From positions 620,001-684,000 of the forward strand of contig OY782760.1 of assembly GCA_963678205.1 (NCBI GenBank): DNA of 64,000 nucleotides. Reading direction: 5' to 3'. This DNA comes from G963556115 sp963678205 (lineage in GTDB: Bacteria > Planctomycetota > SZUA-567). How positions within the stretch are numbered: position 1 is the first letter of the stretch; every line of letters starts with the position of its first letter. A program made the translations under genes and the position numbers. Positions 18,461-27,453 of the stretch are shown piece after piece. The notes under the pieces are model-generated. The model was not told where the DNA came from and ran no database searches. It saw only the letters and a program-made list of their open reading frames with translations.

Positions 18461-19516
18461 TTATGCTGATATTCCATATGCTACTCTTGCTGCTTGCTGT
18501 TGAATAGACAATTTTGCTTCTGGTATATAGCTCTTATTATTATTGTTGTTATTTTGTGTTGTATTATTTACATTGTTTAACTCAGCTGGAATTTCTATTA
18601 ATCCAGATTCTGCTGTTTTCTCGTTTGTTTCTCCACTTACTGCTTCTTTTACAACCTGTTCTTGCATCTCTTCAACAGTTTTTGGTTCTTTTTTATCTTC
18701 TATAGAACTTGAACTTGATTCATTCGCTATTTTGCTATTATTATCTTGATCCTCATTTTCCTCAGGACTAACATTTTTTTCCTGCATTGCTTTTGCAATT
18801 TGCTGAGTAGCTGACGCAGCAACTGACCTGTCTTGACTTGATGGCTCTGCTGGGGCAAGTGCTGCTGCTTTCACTTGTTGCATTTTACTAATTGTTGCCT
18901 CTGGGGTTGCCTCAGGTGATGTATCAATAGAAACTTCACCTCCTACAGCATAATTTTTCCCATCTGGTCCTGTTTGATACTCAAAAGAAGCACCTCCCTG
19001 CGCAAGTGATCCCGCTACTGCAAGATGTGCCTGCTCATGAGTTCTAACCTCTATATCTCTAGACTCTAACTCTTTAACTTGTTTCTGCTGATCCTCAGTC
19101 AATTCTTTTCCGCTAGATGATTTTTTTGATTCCTGATTTTTTTCTGTTCCTTCTGCCTCACTTGATTCAGCTTCTTCATCAACTTCAGAGGTACTTTTAC
19201 CCATTAAATCAAGCTCATTTACTTCTTCGTTTAATTCAGATGATAATTGATTTTTTAAACCCTGCTTTCTAAGTTCACTTGCCTCCATACCGTAGGCTTT
19301 GCCTGTCTGAACAGAATCGTCTCCTAATAATGTCAGTCTATCTTGAAGCAACCCTTTAGATGAATTTTGTTGACCAATATTTTGAAGGTCAATATCTTCC
19401 TTTACAGGTTTACGTGTAACACGTTTAACCTGTTGAACTGGAGAGGCATCTGAGGTAGATGCTATGATTTTTGTATTTGGGCTTAGAGCTGAAAAGCTAC
19501 TAATTGCTGAAATCAT
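18461..19516 (-). CDS. Putative metalloprotease, CJM1_0395/SprA-related family
   Basis: About 351 residues; the middle is the conserved part and the rest is low-complexity Ser/Glu/Asn-rich. The conserved domain (about residues 140-240) contains RDIEVRTHEQAHLAVAG, where HEQAH is an HExxH-like zinc-protease motif, then QTGPDGKNYAVGGEVSID, PEATISKMQQVKAAALAPAEPS (two blocks) and QDRSVAA. These match the SprA-related family known from delta- and epsilonproteobacteria. No biochemical function is established to my knowledge. The ATG at 19516 has GGGAG eight bases upstream; the ATG five codons earlier overlaps that site. No signal peptide is seen. Confidence 0.8.
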   Translation of the reverse strand: MISAISSFSALSPNTKIIASTSDASPVQQVKRVTRKPVKEDIDLQNIGQQNSSKGLLQDRLTLLGDDSVQTGKAYGMEASELRKQGLKNQLSSELNEEVNELDLMGKSTSEVDEEAESSEAEGTEKNQESKKSSSGKELTEDQQKQVKELESRDIEVRTHEQAHLAVAGSLAQGGASFEYQTGPDGKNYAVGGEVSIDTSPEATPEATISKMQQVKAAALAPAEPSSQDRSVAASATQQIAKAMQEKNVSPEENEDQDNNSKIANESSSSSIEDKKEPKTVEEMQEQVVKEAVSGETNEKTAESGLIEIPAELNNVNNTTQNNNNNNKSYIPEAKLSIQQQAARVAYGISA

Positions 19517-19732
19517 ATATTCTACTCCCATCCATGGGCAAATTGATCAAAACAGTTTAACCTTCCATTTTTTATGAGGGTTCATTATTATTTACGGTTT
19601 AATATTGTTTTTCTTTAGTATAATTTATTTTTTTTTTGGATTTTTCAAAATTATACTTTTCTTGTTTTCAGTATTTATTTTCTTATAATTAGTACTATTA
19701 TTTTAAATTTTATTTTATTATAAGGAATTGCT

Positions 19733-20338
19733 ATGAAAATTGTGCTGCCTTCTGTTTCTTTACAGTGGATAACACCAAATGCATTGCAGGTAATTGAGTC
19801 CGCTGGACGAGTATGTTATAAATCTGAAAACAATATTACTGAGTCTTCTGCAGAAAGTTTTATAGAAAGTATTTTAAATAGAGGTCATGAATCTGTTATT
19901 GAGCATGCTTCTGCTTCCTTTAGAATTGTTACTGATAGAGGGATAACTCATGAAATAGTTAGACATCGTATTGCTAGTTTTTCGCAAGAATCTACTAGAT
20001 ACTGTAATTATTCTCAAGATAAGTTTGAAAACGAAATATCTGTTATTGAACCGTTAGAAATGACTGCTACTGCAAAACAATCCTGGGAAAAAGCGTGTAA
20101 AACTGCTGAAGTAGAATATTTTAAAATGATTGAGGCAGGAGCAAGACCTCAAATTGCGCGATCTATTCTTCCTACTTGTCTCAAAGCTGAACTTATTATG
20201 ACTTGCAACTTTAGAGAATGGAGACATTTTTTAAAACTTCGTTTAGCAAAAGGAGCTCATCCTCAGGTTATTCAAATTGCTCAAATGATTCAAGATTGTC
20301 TTTTGAAAGAATATCCTATAATCTTCAATAATATATAA
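19733..20338 (+). CDS. thyX: Flavin-dependent thymidylate synthase
   Basis: Makes dTMP from dUMP with FAD and methylene-tetrahydrofolate, 201 residues. The ThyX signature RHR-x7-S is at residues 77-87 (RHRIASFSQES), followed by TRYCNYS. Upstream HESVIEHASASFRI and downstream ARPQIARSILPT and MTCNFREWRHFLKLR (FAD and dUMP contacts) are conserved. AAGGA lies seven bases before the start. Only ThyX is seen here; whether a ThyA exists elsewhere is unknown. The cupin gene follows after 12 bases. Confidence 0.96.
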   Translation: MKIVLPSVSLQWITPNALQVIESAGRVCYKSENNITESSAESFIESILNRGHESVIEHASASFRIVTDRGITHEIVRHRIASFSQESTRYCNYSQDKFENEISVIEPLEMTATAKQSWEKACKTAEVEYFKMIEAGARPQIARSILPTCLKAELIMTCNFREWRHFLKLRLAKGAHPQVIQIAQMIQDCLLKEYPIIFNNI

Positions 20339-20350
20339 TTAGGCTAATAT

Positions 20351-20659
20351 ATGAATATCTTCGATATTAATCAACTTTTACCGTCAAAAAATGAAGTCAT
20401 AAATAATATAATTGATAATAATAACGTTAAAATTGAACGAATTATCTCAACAGGGCAGTCTTCACCGGATCAATTTTGGTATGATCAAGATCAAAATGAA
20501 TGGGTTGTAGTTCTTCAAGGATATGGAATTATTGAATATTCTGATAGTTCTATCATCAAGCTTAGTACTGGAGATTCACTTTATATTCCTGCACATAAAA
20601 AACATAGAGTAAAAGAAACAGACAAACTAACCATCTGGTTAGCTATTTTTTTTAATTGA
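20351..20659 (+). CDS. Small single-domain cupin protein
   Basis: 102 residues forming one cupin_2 barrel. Motif 1 is IISTGQSSPDQFWYDQDQNEWVVVLQG (seen in two pieces) and motif 2 is LSTGDSLYIPAHKKHRV. His/Glu-type metal ligands are only partly present in motif 1, while His in PAHKKHR is kept. Close relatives are widespread stand-alone proteins of unknown role. It follows thyX by 12 bases and is closed off by a strong hairpin, so thyX and this gene are probably one transcript. Confidence 0.8.
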   Translation: MNIFDINQLLPSKNEVINNIIDNNNVKIERIISTGQSSPDQFWYDQDQNEWVVVLQGYGIIEYSDSSIIKLSTGDSLYIPAHKKHRVKETDKLTIWLAIFFN

Positions 20660-20672
20660 AATTTTATTTTTT

Positions 20673-20715
20673 ATAATGATAAAGCCGATCAAAATATGAT
20701 CGGCTTTATCATTAT
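20673..20715. terminator. Bidirectional terminator between cupin and aminotransferase genes
   Basis: A perfect 19-bp inverted repeat with a five-base AAATA loop. The GC-rich core is GCCGATCA/TGATCGGC flanked by TTTATC on each strand. It serves the convergent genes on both sides. Confidence 0.85.
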
Positions 20716-20733
20716 AAAATAACTTTTAGTCTT

Positions 20734-21915
20734 TTATGATTTTGCTAGTGCAACAATTTTTTCCATTGCTTCTTTAAGAACAGCATCGGGATAAGTAAGC
20801 GAAATTCTATAAAATCCTTCTCCATACTCCCCAAATGCTCTGCCTGGAGTTACAACAACTCCTGCTTTATCAAGAAGTTCTGTCGCAAAAGCTTCACTAC
20901 TTCCATTATATTTTTCTGGAACTGGCGCCCATATATAAATTGTTGCTTGTGGAACCTCTACTGACCAACCTGCTTGTTCAAGATATTTAAGAACCATATC
21001 TCTTCTATTCTTATAAACAGAGTTTACCTGTTCAAAAATTTCCTCTGCATTATTTAGAGCCATTGCAGCTGCAGATTGTATTGCACGCAAACTACCGTTA
21101 TCAATATTATCTTTAGTAAGTTTTAAAGCTTTTACCGCTTCTTCACACCCTACAAGACATCCCATTCTCCATCCAGTCATATTAAATGCTTTAGATAATG
21201 AGAAAAATTCTACTGCTACTTCATCTGCTCCATCAACCTCTAAAATAGAAGGCGCTTTATAACCATCATAGGTATTTTCAGAGTATGCACTATCGTGAGC
21301 AATAAGAATATTATTTTCTCTACCAAAATCTACTGCTTTTTTGAAAAAATCAAGATCTGCTGTTGCTGATGTTGGGTTATTTGGATAATTTAACCACATA
21401 ATTTTTGCAAGTCGTTTTACCTCTGCTGGAATAGTTTCAAAATCTGGCTTAAATCCATTTGCTGCAATTAAAGGCATTCTATAAGTTGTACCAGCTGCAA
21501 ATACATGCCCAATATTATATGTCGGATAACCTGGACATGGAGCAATTCCCATATCACCTGGATTCATAATACCTAAACAAAGCTTTACAATTGCATCTTT
21601 ACTACCCATAGTCGCAACAATCTGATTATCATTTAATTCAACATTATATCGCCTTTTATAAAATGATTTTATAGCTTCTGGATAATTATTAACTGGCGCA
21701 TCACACCCATATCGATCTTTATTACTATCAGATTTATCCTGAGCAGCACGAATAAGTTCTTCTACTACAATATCAGGTGTTGGTTTATCTGGATCACCTA
21801 TCCCAAGTGTTATAACTTTATCACCTTGTGCTCTTTTTTTCGCAATTGCTGCCCTTAATTTTGCAAATGGGTATGGCGGTAATTGCGATAATCTGTTTGC
21901 AAGCTCAATATTCAT
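20734..21915 (-). CDS. dapL: LL-diaminopimelate aminotransferase (class I PLP aminotransferase)
   Basis: A 393-residue fold-type I aminotransferase. It probably converts tetrahydrodipicolinate directly to LL-diaminopimelate for lysine and peptidoglycan. The N-terminal LGIGDPDKPTPDIVVEEL and RYGCDAP, the WLNYPNNPTSATA loop, the PLP-lysine motif SLSKAFNMTGWRMG and the C-terminal GVVVTPGRAFGEYGEGFYRIS resemble DapL enzymes of sulfate reducers. GAGG is six bases before the ATG. A general aspartate or branched-chain aminotransferase is the main alternative. It is the last gene of a minus-strand run with dus, the EAL gene and an AAA+ regulator. Confidence 0.8.
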   Translation of the reverse strand: MNIELANRLSQLPPYPFAKLRAAIAKKRAQGDKVITLGIGDPDKPTPDIVVEELIRAAQDKSDSNKDRYGCDAPVNNYPEAIKSFYKRRYNVELNDNQIVATMGSKDAIVKLCLGIMNPGDMGIAPCPGYPTYNIGHVFAAGTTYRMPLIAANGFKPDFETIPAEVKRLAKIMWLNYPNNPTSATADLDFFKKAVDFGRENNILIAHDSAYSENTYDGYKAPSILEVDGADEVAVEFFSLSKAFNMTGWRMGCLVGCEEAVKALKLTKDNIDNGSLRAIQSAAAMALNNAEEIFEQVNSVYKNRRDMVLKYLEQAGWSVEVPQATIYIWAPVPEKYNGSSEAFATELLDKAGVVVTPGRAFGEYGEGFYRISLTYPDAVLKEAMEKIVALAKS

Positions 21916-21948
21916 AGTTATCCTCTTTCTTATTATTTAAATAGTAAT

Positions 21949-22929
21949 TTATGACATTAACATATTTACTAATTCTTCCAAATCTTCACGGCTTTTCATG
22001 TTATTTAATTTATTTCGAAAACTCCTCGCACCAATAATACCTTTGCTATAAAATGAACCAAGTTTTCGTGATTGTCTGATTGCTCTATCTTCTCCAACCA
22101 AAGAAACCAATAAATCATAATGTTCAAGCATAACACTTGCAAGCTCTACTTTATCTGGCTCATTCCAGTCATTACCTGATAATTCTGATTTAATCTTATT
22201 AAATATCCATGGACTTCCCATACAAGCCCTGCCAACCATTATTCCTGCACAACCTGTCCGATCAAACATTTCTTTCGCAGAAATTCCATCATAAACATCA
22301 CCATTGCCAATAATTGGAATTTTAACTGCTTCTACTATTTCTTGTATTTTTTCATATCTAACTGAATGGGAATATCTCTCGCAAGCATGACGTCCGTGTA
22401 CTGTAATTAAATCTACGCCTGCATCTTCTGCTATTTTAGCAATTTTTACACCATTATAATCTCGATCACTTGTACCAACTCTTATTTTAATAGTAACAGG
22501 AATATTATTTACTCCTCGTTTCATCGCTTTTATAAGTTTGGCTATAAGCAAAGGATCTTCCATTAATTTAGATCCTGCGCCAGCTGCTCTTACTTTTTTA
22601 ACAGGACATCCACAATTTAAATCTACAACATCTGCACCTCTGTTTTCTACAACACCGGCAGCATATTCTACTGCACTCTCACTACAACCCCATAATTGAT
22701 AAGCAACAGGACCTTCTTTATCTGATTTTACTAAATATTGTTCCTGTTTTTCATTTTTTTGCTCTATCGCACGAGCACTTATCATTTCTGTTGCTAATAG
22801 TCCTGGTTTCCCAAGTCTCCAGGTAAGTATTCTAAATGGCATAGAAGAGTATCCAGCAAGTGGAGCCTGCCAAATATTATTCTCTATCTTTAAATTCTTT
22901 AATTTAATTGGTTTTATATAATCTATCAT
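21949..22929 (-). CDS. tRNA-dihydrouridine synthase (DusB/NifR3-like)
   Basis: A flavoenzyme of 326 residues that reduces uridines in tRNA D-loops. Family blocks: NIWQAPLAGYSSMPFR (FMN-binding N-terminus), VVDLNCGCPVKKVR with the catalytic Cys, ITVHGRHACERYS, IPIIGNGDVYD and GIMVGRACMGSPWIF. The start lies two bases after the EAL gene stop and has no clear ribosome site, so it is probably translated by coupling. Which of the Dus subfamilies it belongs to is not certain by eye; DusB-like is the best guess. Confidence 0.92.
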   Translation of the reverse strand: MIDYIKPIKLKNLKIENNIWQAPLAGYSSMPFRILTWRLGKPGLLATEMISARAIEQKNEKQEQYLVKSDKEGPVAYQLWGCSESAVEYAAGVVENRGADVVDLNCGCPVKKVRAAGAGSKLMEDPLLIAKLIKAMKRGVNNIPVTIKIRVGTSDRDYNGVKIAKIAEDAGVDLITVHGRHACERYSHSVRYEKIQEIVEAVKIPIIGNGDVYDGISAKEMFDRTGCAGIMVGRACMGSPWIFNKIKSELSGNDWNEPDKVELASVMLEHYDLLVSLVGEDRAIRQSRKLGSFYSKGIIGARSFRNKLNNMKSREDLEELVNMLMS

Positions 22930-22931
22930 TT

Positions 22932-24185
22932 TTAGTCTAATTTACATACATTATGCGAACTTGAAAGATCCATACAAAGAATATACTCTATTTTTTCTTC
23001 TGTAGTAAATCTTTTTGATGTAGTAACACACTCTATTCCTGTTGCTGTTGAAATATATGGAGTAGAGATATATACATCTACTTCTGAATTTAATTTCATA
23101 TAATAGTTCTTTAATGAAAAATCTTCGCCTTTATTTGCTGGTTTAAAAATATAATGAGTATTATCAAATTTGTGATTTTTTCTGATTAAAGTATTTGTAA
23201 TCATTATACCTTTTGTATCAAGTACATAAAGAAATTCTATATATTCATCATTCTCTATAATTTCGTTTAGTTTTTCTTCTAATAATTCCCTATTAATTTT
23301 ATTTAATTGATTACATATATTATTAATCTTTTGTATTCTTAAACTTCTAATTTTCTTTCTTTCAATATTTTTATTTTCAATATATGACTTATATGATATC
23401 AATGTATTACTAATACTATTAAGTGTTTTTTTACTTATTTCTTCTATATTTTCATTTGGTTTGCTATAATAATATCCCTGTTGAAGGTCCACTCCTATTT
23501 CCATAAGTTTCATTGCATCTTCATTAGTCTCAACTCCTTCACATGTAACTAAAATACCTAGTCTATGACCAAGATCTGTAAGAGACTTTACTATTATTTG
23601 GTTACTTTTTTTATAACAAACATCAAGTATTAATGACTTATCAATTTTTATTATATCTGGTTTTAATATACTTACCCTCATTAATCCTGAATATCCGCTA
23701 CCTATATCATCAATAGCTATCAAATATCCATGTTTTCTATTATATATAACAAAATCTTCTAATTTTTGAGTATCTGTAATACTTTCCTCTAAAATTTCAA
23801 TAATTATACGTTTAGGATCTATTCCTATTTTTTTTACTATTTTATGAAACCAAGTTAAATCTTTATTATCAATAATACTATTCATAGTAATATTAATTGA
23901 TAATAATATATTATTATTATTGTCTTTAATTCGGTTAAATTCTAACAATGATTTTTCTATACAGATTCTATCTAATTCTTTTACTTTGTCTAATTTTGCC
24001 GCATAACTAAATAATTTGATTGGAGATATTATTTTGCCTTCTGCATTTATTCCACGAGAAAGAGCTTCTAATATCATTATTTTATTTGATTTGATCGTGA
24101 CGATAGGTTGAAATACTATTTTGATAGATCTTTCATTAATTATTCTATCTATTATATTCGTTTTATTTATTGAAATATCCATCAT
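22932..24185 (-). CDS. EAL-domain c-di-GMP phosphodiesterase with C-terminal sensor-like domain
   Basis: 417 residues. Residues about 15-250 form an EAL domain whose metal and catalytic residues are all visible: EALSRG, the Asn in LSINIT, the Glu in IIIEILEES, IDDIGSGYSG, the Lys in IKIDKSLI, CEGVE and QQGYYYSKP. It should hydrolyse cyclic di-GMP. A charged helical linker then leads to about 110 residues (FLYVLDTKGIMITNT, DVYISTPYISTATG) that look like a Cache/PDC-type sensor, although no membrane segment is present. Very Ile/Asn/Lys-rich. Thirty bases downstream of the AAA+ regulator on the same strand. Confidence 0.87.
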   Translation of the reverse strand: MMDISINKTNIIDRIINERSIKIVFQPIVTIKSNKIMILEALSRGINAEGKIISPIKLFSYAAKLDKVKELDRICIEKSLLEFNRIKDNNNNILLSINITMNSIIDNKDLTWFHKIVKKIGIDPKRIIIEILEESITDTQKLEDFVIYNRKHGYLIAIDDIGSGYSGLMRVSILKPDIIKIDKSLILDVCYKKSNQIIVKSLTDLGHRLGILVTCEGVETNEDAMKLMEIGVDLQQGYYYSKPNENIEEISKKTLNSISNTLISYKSYIENKNIERKKIRSLRIQKINNICNQLNKINRELLEEKLNEIIENDEYIEFLYVLDTKGIMITNTLIRKNHKFDNTHYIFKPANKGEDFSLKNYYMKLNSEVDVYISTPYISTATGIECVTTSKRFTTEEKIEYILCMDLSSSHNVCKLD

Positions 24186-24214
24186 AACAAGCTATTTTAT
24201 TATTATTATAAAAC

Positions 24215-25183
24215 TTACGGCAGTCGTAAATTATAAATACTAATCTTTCTATCAAGAGTAGGACGACTAACTTGTAATAAATCTGCTGCTCTCTTTTTAT
24301 TACCTTTTGTATAATTTAAAACATATTGAATATGTCTTTTTTCTATTACTGCTAAATTAAATAATTCTTCAGGATTTTCTATTGCCTCACTTTCTGTTGG
24401 AACCTCTACTCTCATTCCTAAATCTTCCAGCCACAATAATTCTGATTTAGCAACTGTAACTCCTCTTTTTATCAAACTCTGTAATTCTCTTATATTACCA
24501 GGAAAATCATATCTCATTAAATAATCAAATGCAATTTGACTTATATCTTTAATATTTTTATTAAATTTATTATTACAATTATTTATTTGAAAACTTATTA
24601 AATTCTGTATATCTTCTCTTCTTTGACGCAAAGGAGGAATATTAATAGCTATTTCATTCAATCTATAATATAAATCTTCTCTAAATTTTCCCTCTGTTAC
24701 TAATTGCGAAATGTTTTTTGAAGATAGAGCAATAACTCGTACATTTGTAGAAATTACCTCTTCTCCTCTACATCGCTCAAATTCATTATATTCTATAGTA
24801 CGCAATAGCTTTGCTTGAACTTCTGAAGGTAATTCTCCAATATCTTCAATTATCAGTGTACCTTTATCTGCTTGTTCGAGTTTACCACGTCTTGGTTTTT
24901 CTACATCTTGAATATTATTACGGTCATGACCAAATAATTCACTTTCAATAATTGCAGGAGGTATCGCAGAACATGACAAAGTTATTAAATTGTTATTTGC
25001 TCTATTACTTGCTAAATGAATAGCTTGTGATAAAAGTTTTTTACCTACTCCACTTTCTCCAGTAATAAGGATACTTGCTGTTGTTTGACTTGCTGCTTTT
25101 GCAAGTTCAATACATTTATTCATTTCATCATTATTAGATATAAATTCATTTAATAATAAGTTCGTTCTATCAAAATTTTTCAT
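24215..25183 (-). CDS. NtrC-type AAA+ regulator lacking receiver domain and GAFTGA loop
   Basis: 322 residues, with the AAA+ domain beginning almost at the N-terminus and a Fis-type helix-turn-helix at the end (GNKKRAADLLQVSRPTLDRKI). Walker A GESGVGKK is present, ELFGH and RGKLEQADKGTL are conserved, the Walker B region reads LIIEDIGEL (Asp/Glu order swapped from the usual LFLDEI), and the arginine-finger region FREDLYYRL and PPLRQRREDI are intact. Between ELFGH and RRGKLEQA the sigma-54 contact GAFTGA is replaced by DRNNIQDVEKP. It is probably a DNA-binding ATPase that does not act through sigma-54. It leads the EAL-dus-dapL run. Confidence 0.85.
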   Translation of the reverse strand: MKNFDRTNLLLNEFISNNDEMNKCIELAKAASQTTASILITGESGVGKKLLSQAIHLASNRANNNLITLSCSAIPPAIIESELFGHDRNNIQDVEKPRRGKLEQADKGTLIIEDIGELPSEVQAKLLRTIEYNEFERCRGEEVISTNVRVIALSSKNISQLVTEGKFREDLYYRLNEIAINIPPLRQRREDIQNLISFQINNCNNKFNKNIKDISQIAFDYLMRYDFPGNIRELQSLIKRGVTVAKSELLWLEDLGMRVEVPTESEAIENPEELFNLAVIEKRHIQYVLNYTKGNKKRAADLLQVSRPTLDRKISIYNLRLP

Positions 25184-25354
25184 TTATATATCCTACAATT
25201 TTTTTTACTAATGCTTCATTATTTTACAATGTTGCTTTTATTACTAAAAATATAATCAATAATGTATTCTTTTCAAGTTTTTTCTTGTCGAATATTATCA
25301 TTTTATTATACTTATTTTACATTAAATTTATATTTTTCTATTATGGTTACTATT

Positions 25355-26056
25355 ATGCCTACTTTATATATTATTGCAACTCCAATTGGCAATATTGAAG
25401 ATATTTCATTAAGAGCATTACGAATATTCAAAGAAATTGATCATCTTGCTTGTGAAGATACCAGGATTACTCGTAAATTATTCTCTAAATATGACATTAT
25501 TTTACCAAAAAATATGTTTTCATATCATGAACATAATGAACAACATGCTGGCAATAAAATAATTTCTTTACTTCAAAATAACATAGACGTTGCTTTATGT
25601 TCTGATTGCGGTTGTCCTTTAATTAGTGATCCTGGATATAGAATTGTATCAGAAGTCTTAGAGCTTGAATTTCAAGTTGAAGTTATTCCTGGTCCATGCG
25701 CAATTGAAACAGCTTTAATGAGTTCTGGTATGCCAACATCAAGTTTTACATTTTTAGGTTTTGCCCCACCAAAGTCAGGAAAACGTATAAATTCTTTTAT
25801 TAAAGAGGCTAACTCACCTCATACATTAATTTATTACGAATCACCACACAGAATTGGCAAATTTTTAACTGATGCAAAAGAAATTTACGGAAATAGAATT
25901 ATTGCTGTCTGTATAGAATTAACTAAAAAATTTCAATCCATACATAAAGGATGGCTCTTTGATATTTGTGATGAATTTCAAAATAAAAAAATTAAAGGTG
26001 AAATAGTTGTTGTTATTTCTGGAAATAATCCAAAATTCATAAAAGGTGATCAATAA
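25355..26056 (+). CDS. rsmI: 16S rRNA (cytidine-1402-2'-O)-methyltransferase RsmI
   Basis: SAM-dependent tetrapyrrole-methylase-fold enzyme that modifies C1402 of 16S rRNA. The N-terminus TLYIIATPIGNIEDISLRAL, HLACEDTRITRKL, SYHEHNE, ALCSDCGCPLISDPGYR (two blocks), VIPGPCA and the LIYYESPHRI motif are all family-typical. I start at the ATG at 25355 because it gives the usual MxTLYIIATPIGN opening. In-frame ATGs at 25343 and 25262 are possible, but none has a clear ribosome site. It converges with a YkgJ gene across a shared palindromic terminator. Confidence 0.93.
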   Translation: MPTLYIIATPIGNIEDISLRALRIFKEIDHLACEDTRITRKLFSKYDIILPKNMFSYHEHNEQHAGNKIISLLQNNIDVALCSDCGCPLISDPGYRIVSEVLELEFQVEVIPGPCAIETALMSSGMPTSSFTFLGFAPPKSGKRINSFIKEANSPHTLIYYESPHRIGKFLTDAKEIYGNRIIAVCIELTKKFQSIHKGWLFDICDEFQNKKIKGEIVVVISGNNPKFIKGDQ

Positions 26057-26070
26057 ATTATTGATCACCT
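26044..26070. terminator. Palindrome spanning both stop codons of convergent genes
   Basis: A perfect 13-bp inverted repeat (AGGTGATCAATAA and its complement) separated by one base. It covers the end of rsmI and of the facing YkgJ gene, and each protein ends in Gly-Asp-Gln as a result. It probably serves as a bidirectional terminator, although T-runs are short. Confidence 0.65.
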
Positions 26071-26465
26071 AAATCTTTTAATATTTCTTGTTCTGTATAT
26101 GATTTACCGATCCCTATTCCTGGGCAATTATATGGATTACTCTCCCATACTTCCTTGCTTTCTATTATTTCCGGCCACCATGGAAATGTACTACATTGTG
26201 ACGGTCTAACCTCATAATACTTACATCCTCCATTTTCGTTTATAAATATACAATCTCCTGCTACATTATCTATTAACGACAATCGACCTTTTACATTTCT
26301 TATATATTTTTTTAAAAATAATGTTTCAGCAATATTTAGTTTCTCTGCAAATTGTGATATTTCTTTATCAGTTACCCAAACATAACCACCTGGTCCTTTA
26401 CAACATTTTCCACAACCCTGACAGCTAAACTTTAAGCCATCCTTAAACCAATTATTTTTTCCCAT
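26058..26465 (-). CDS. YkgJ-family cysteine-cluster protein
   Basis: About 135 residues with the CxxCxxCC signature (CQGCGKCC) near the N-terminus, then CIFINENGGCKYYEVRPSQCSTFP (in pieces: CIFINE, GGCKYYEVRPSQC), the YkgJ/UPF0153 pattern thought to bind zinc or an iron-sulfur cluster. Function is unknown. I prefer the ATG at 26465, which gives GKNNWFKDGLKF as in relatives. An upstream ATG at 26507 would overlap pssA by 26 bases and add a non-conserved tail. A second YkgJ protein is encoded at 37.9 kb. Confidence 0.8.
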   Translation of the reverse strand: MGKNNWFKDGLKFSCQGCGKCCKGPGGYVWVTDKEISQFAEKLNIAETLFLKKYIRNVKGRLSLIDNVAGDCIFINENGGCKYYEVRPSQCSTFPWWPEIIESKEVWESNPYNCPGIGIGKSYTEQEILKDLGDQ

Positions 26466-26481
26466 TATTATAATATACCTT

Positions 26482-27393
26482 TTACTTGTTCTCATCGCTT
26501 TCATCATGTTTATTATCTGACTCTATAGCTCCATCAAAACTAAAAACTTCATGCATCTCTTTTTCTATATTTTCTTCTTTATTCATAATTCTATTTTTTA
26601 CATTAAGATAAATACAATATATAGTAAAACCATTAAACACTATAAATAAAACAATTATAGGATATTCAAACATTATAATTATTATCAAAACTAAAACTAA
26701 AAGCATCCAATATTTTTTAGTTTTACCAAATAATATATTCGCTGCATGAGCAAATCTAAAAGGAGAAACCATTAATAACCCTATTATTATTGTATAAATA
26801 CTAACAATATATATAGCAGTTCTCTCTTCACCATATTTATTTAAAAACGTTGCTTCAAAATATGTTGAATATATTTTAGACCAAAACTCCATACAATATG
26901 TTTTACAAAATAATATTGTACTTACAATTGCACCTGCTGCTGCTGGACTAGGTAGTCCTGAAAAATAATTTTTCGCTTCTCCTGAAGCCGATAAATTATA
27001 TATAGCAAGTCTTAATACTGCACATACCGCATATATTATACCTGCAAGTAATGCTATTCCCCACCATTTATTATCCATTGTCATTGTACCAACCCAAGTA
27101 GTAGATAATACTATTGCCGGAGCTATTCCAAAAGTACAAACATCTGCAAGACTGTCTAACTCCGCACCAAACTGACTCTCACTATGAGTCATTCTTGCTA
27201 CGCGACCATCAAGCATATCAAATATCATCCCTCCAAAAATAATCATACATCCATACATAAAATATGATTCTGAAAGTTTTATTTGATTATTATATTTATA
27301 AAATAATGACTCCATACATAATATAATACTAATTATACCACATGAAAAATTACATAATGTAAGAATACTTGGTAATATAGATATTTTTTTCAT
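26482..27393 (-). CDS. pssA: CDP-diacylglycerol-serine O-phosphatidyltransferase
   Basis: Integral membrane enzyme that makes phosphatidylserine, 303 residues with about eight hydrophobic segments. The CDP-alcohol phosphotransferase motif D-x2-D-G-x2-A-R-x8-G-x3-D-x3-D is complete (DMLDGRVAR ... GAELDSLAD). The N-terminal SILPSILTLCNFSCG is typical of PssA. A charged tail of about 30 residues follows the last helix. It lies directly downstream of psd, so both steps of phosphatidylethanolamine synthesis are encoded together. A perfect parS site sits in the 60-base gap between them. Confidence 0.92.
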   Translation of the reverse strand: MKKISILPSILTLCNFSCGIISIILCMESLFYKYNNQIKLSESYFMYGCMIIFGGMIFDMLDGRVARMTHSESQFGAELDSLADVCTFGIAPAIVLSTTWVGTMTMDNKWWGIALLAGIIYAVCAVLRLAIYNLSASGEAKNYFSGLPSPAAAGAIVSTILFCKTYCMEFWSKIYSTYFEATFLNKYGEERTAIYIVSIYTIIIGLLMVSPFRFAHAANILFGKTKKYWMLLVLVLIIIIMFEYPIIVLFIVFNGFTIYCIYLNVKNRIMNKEENIEKEMHEVFSFDGAIESDNKHDESDENK

Positions 27394-27429
27394 TATTACA
27401 TATCCGATCTTTATTATTTATAACAACAA

Positions 27430-27445
27430 TGTTTCACGTGAAACA
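27430..27445. promoter_or_regulatory. parS centromere site (ParB/Spo0J binding)
   Basis: TGTTTCACGTGAAACA, an exact copy of the widely conserved 16-bp parS palindrome, lies in the gap between psd and pssA, about 870 bases from dnaA. parS sites cluster near chromosome origins and nucleate ParB for chromosome segregation. Confidence 0.93.
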
Positions 27446-27453
27446 ATTTTAAA

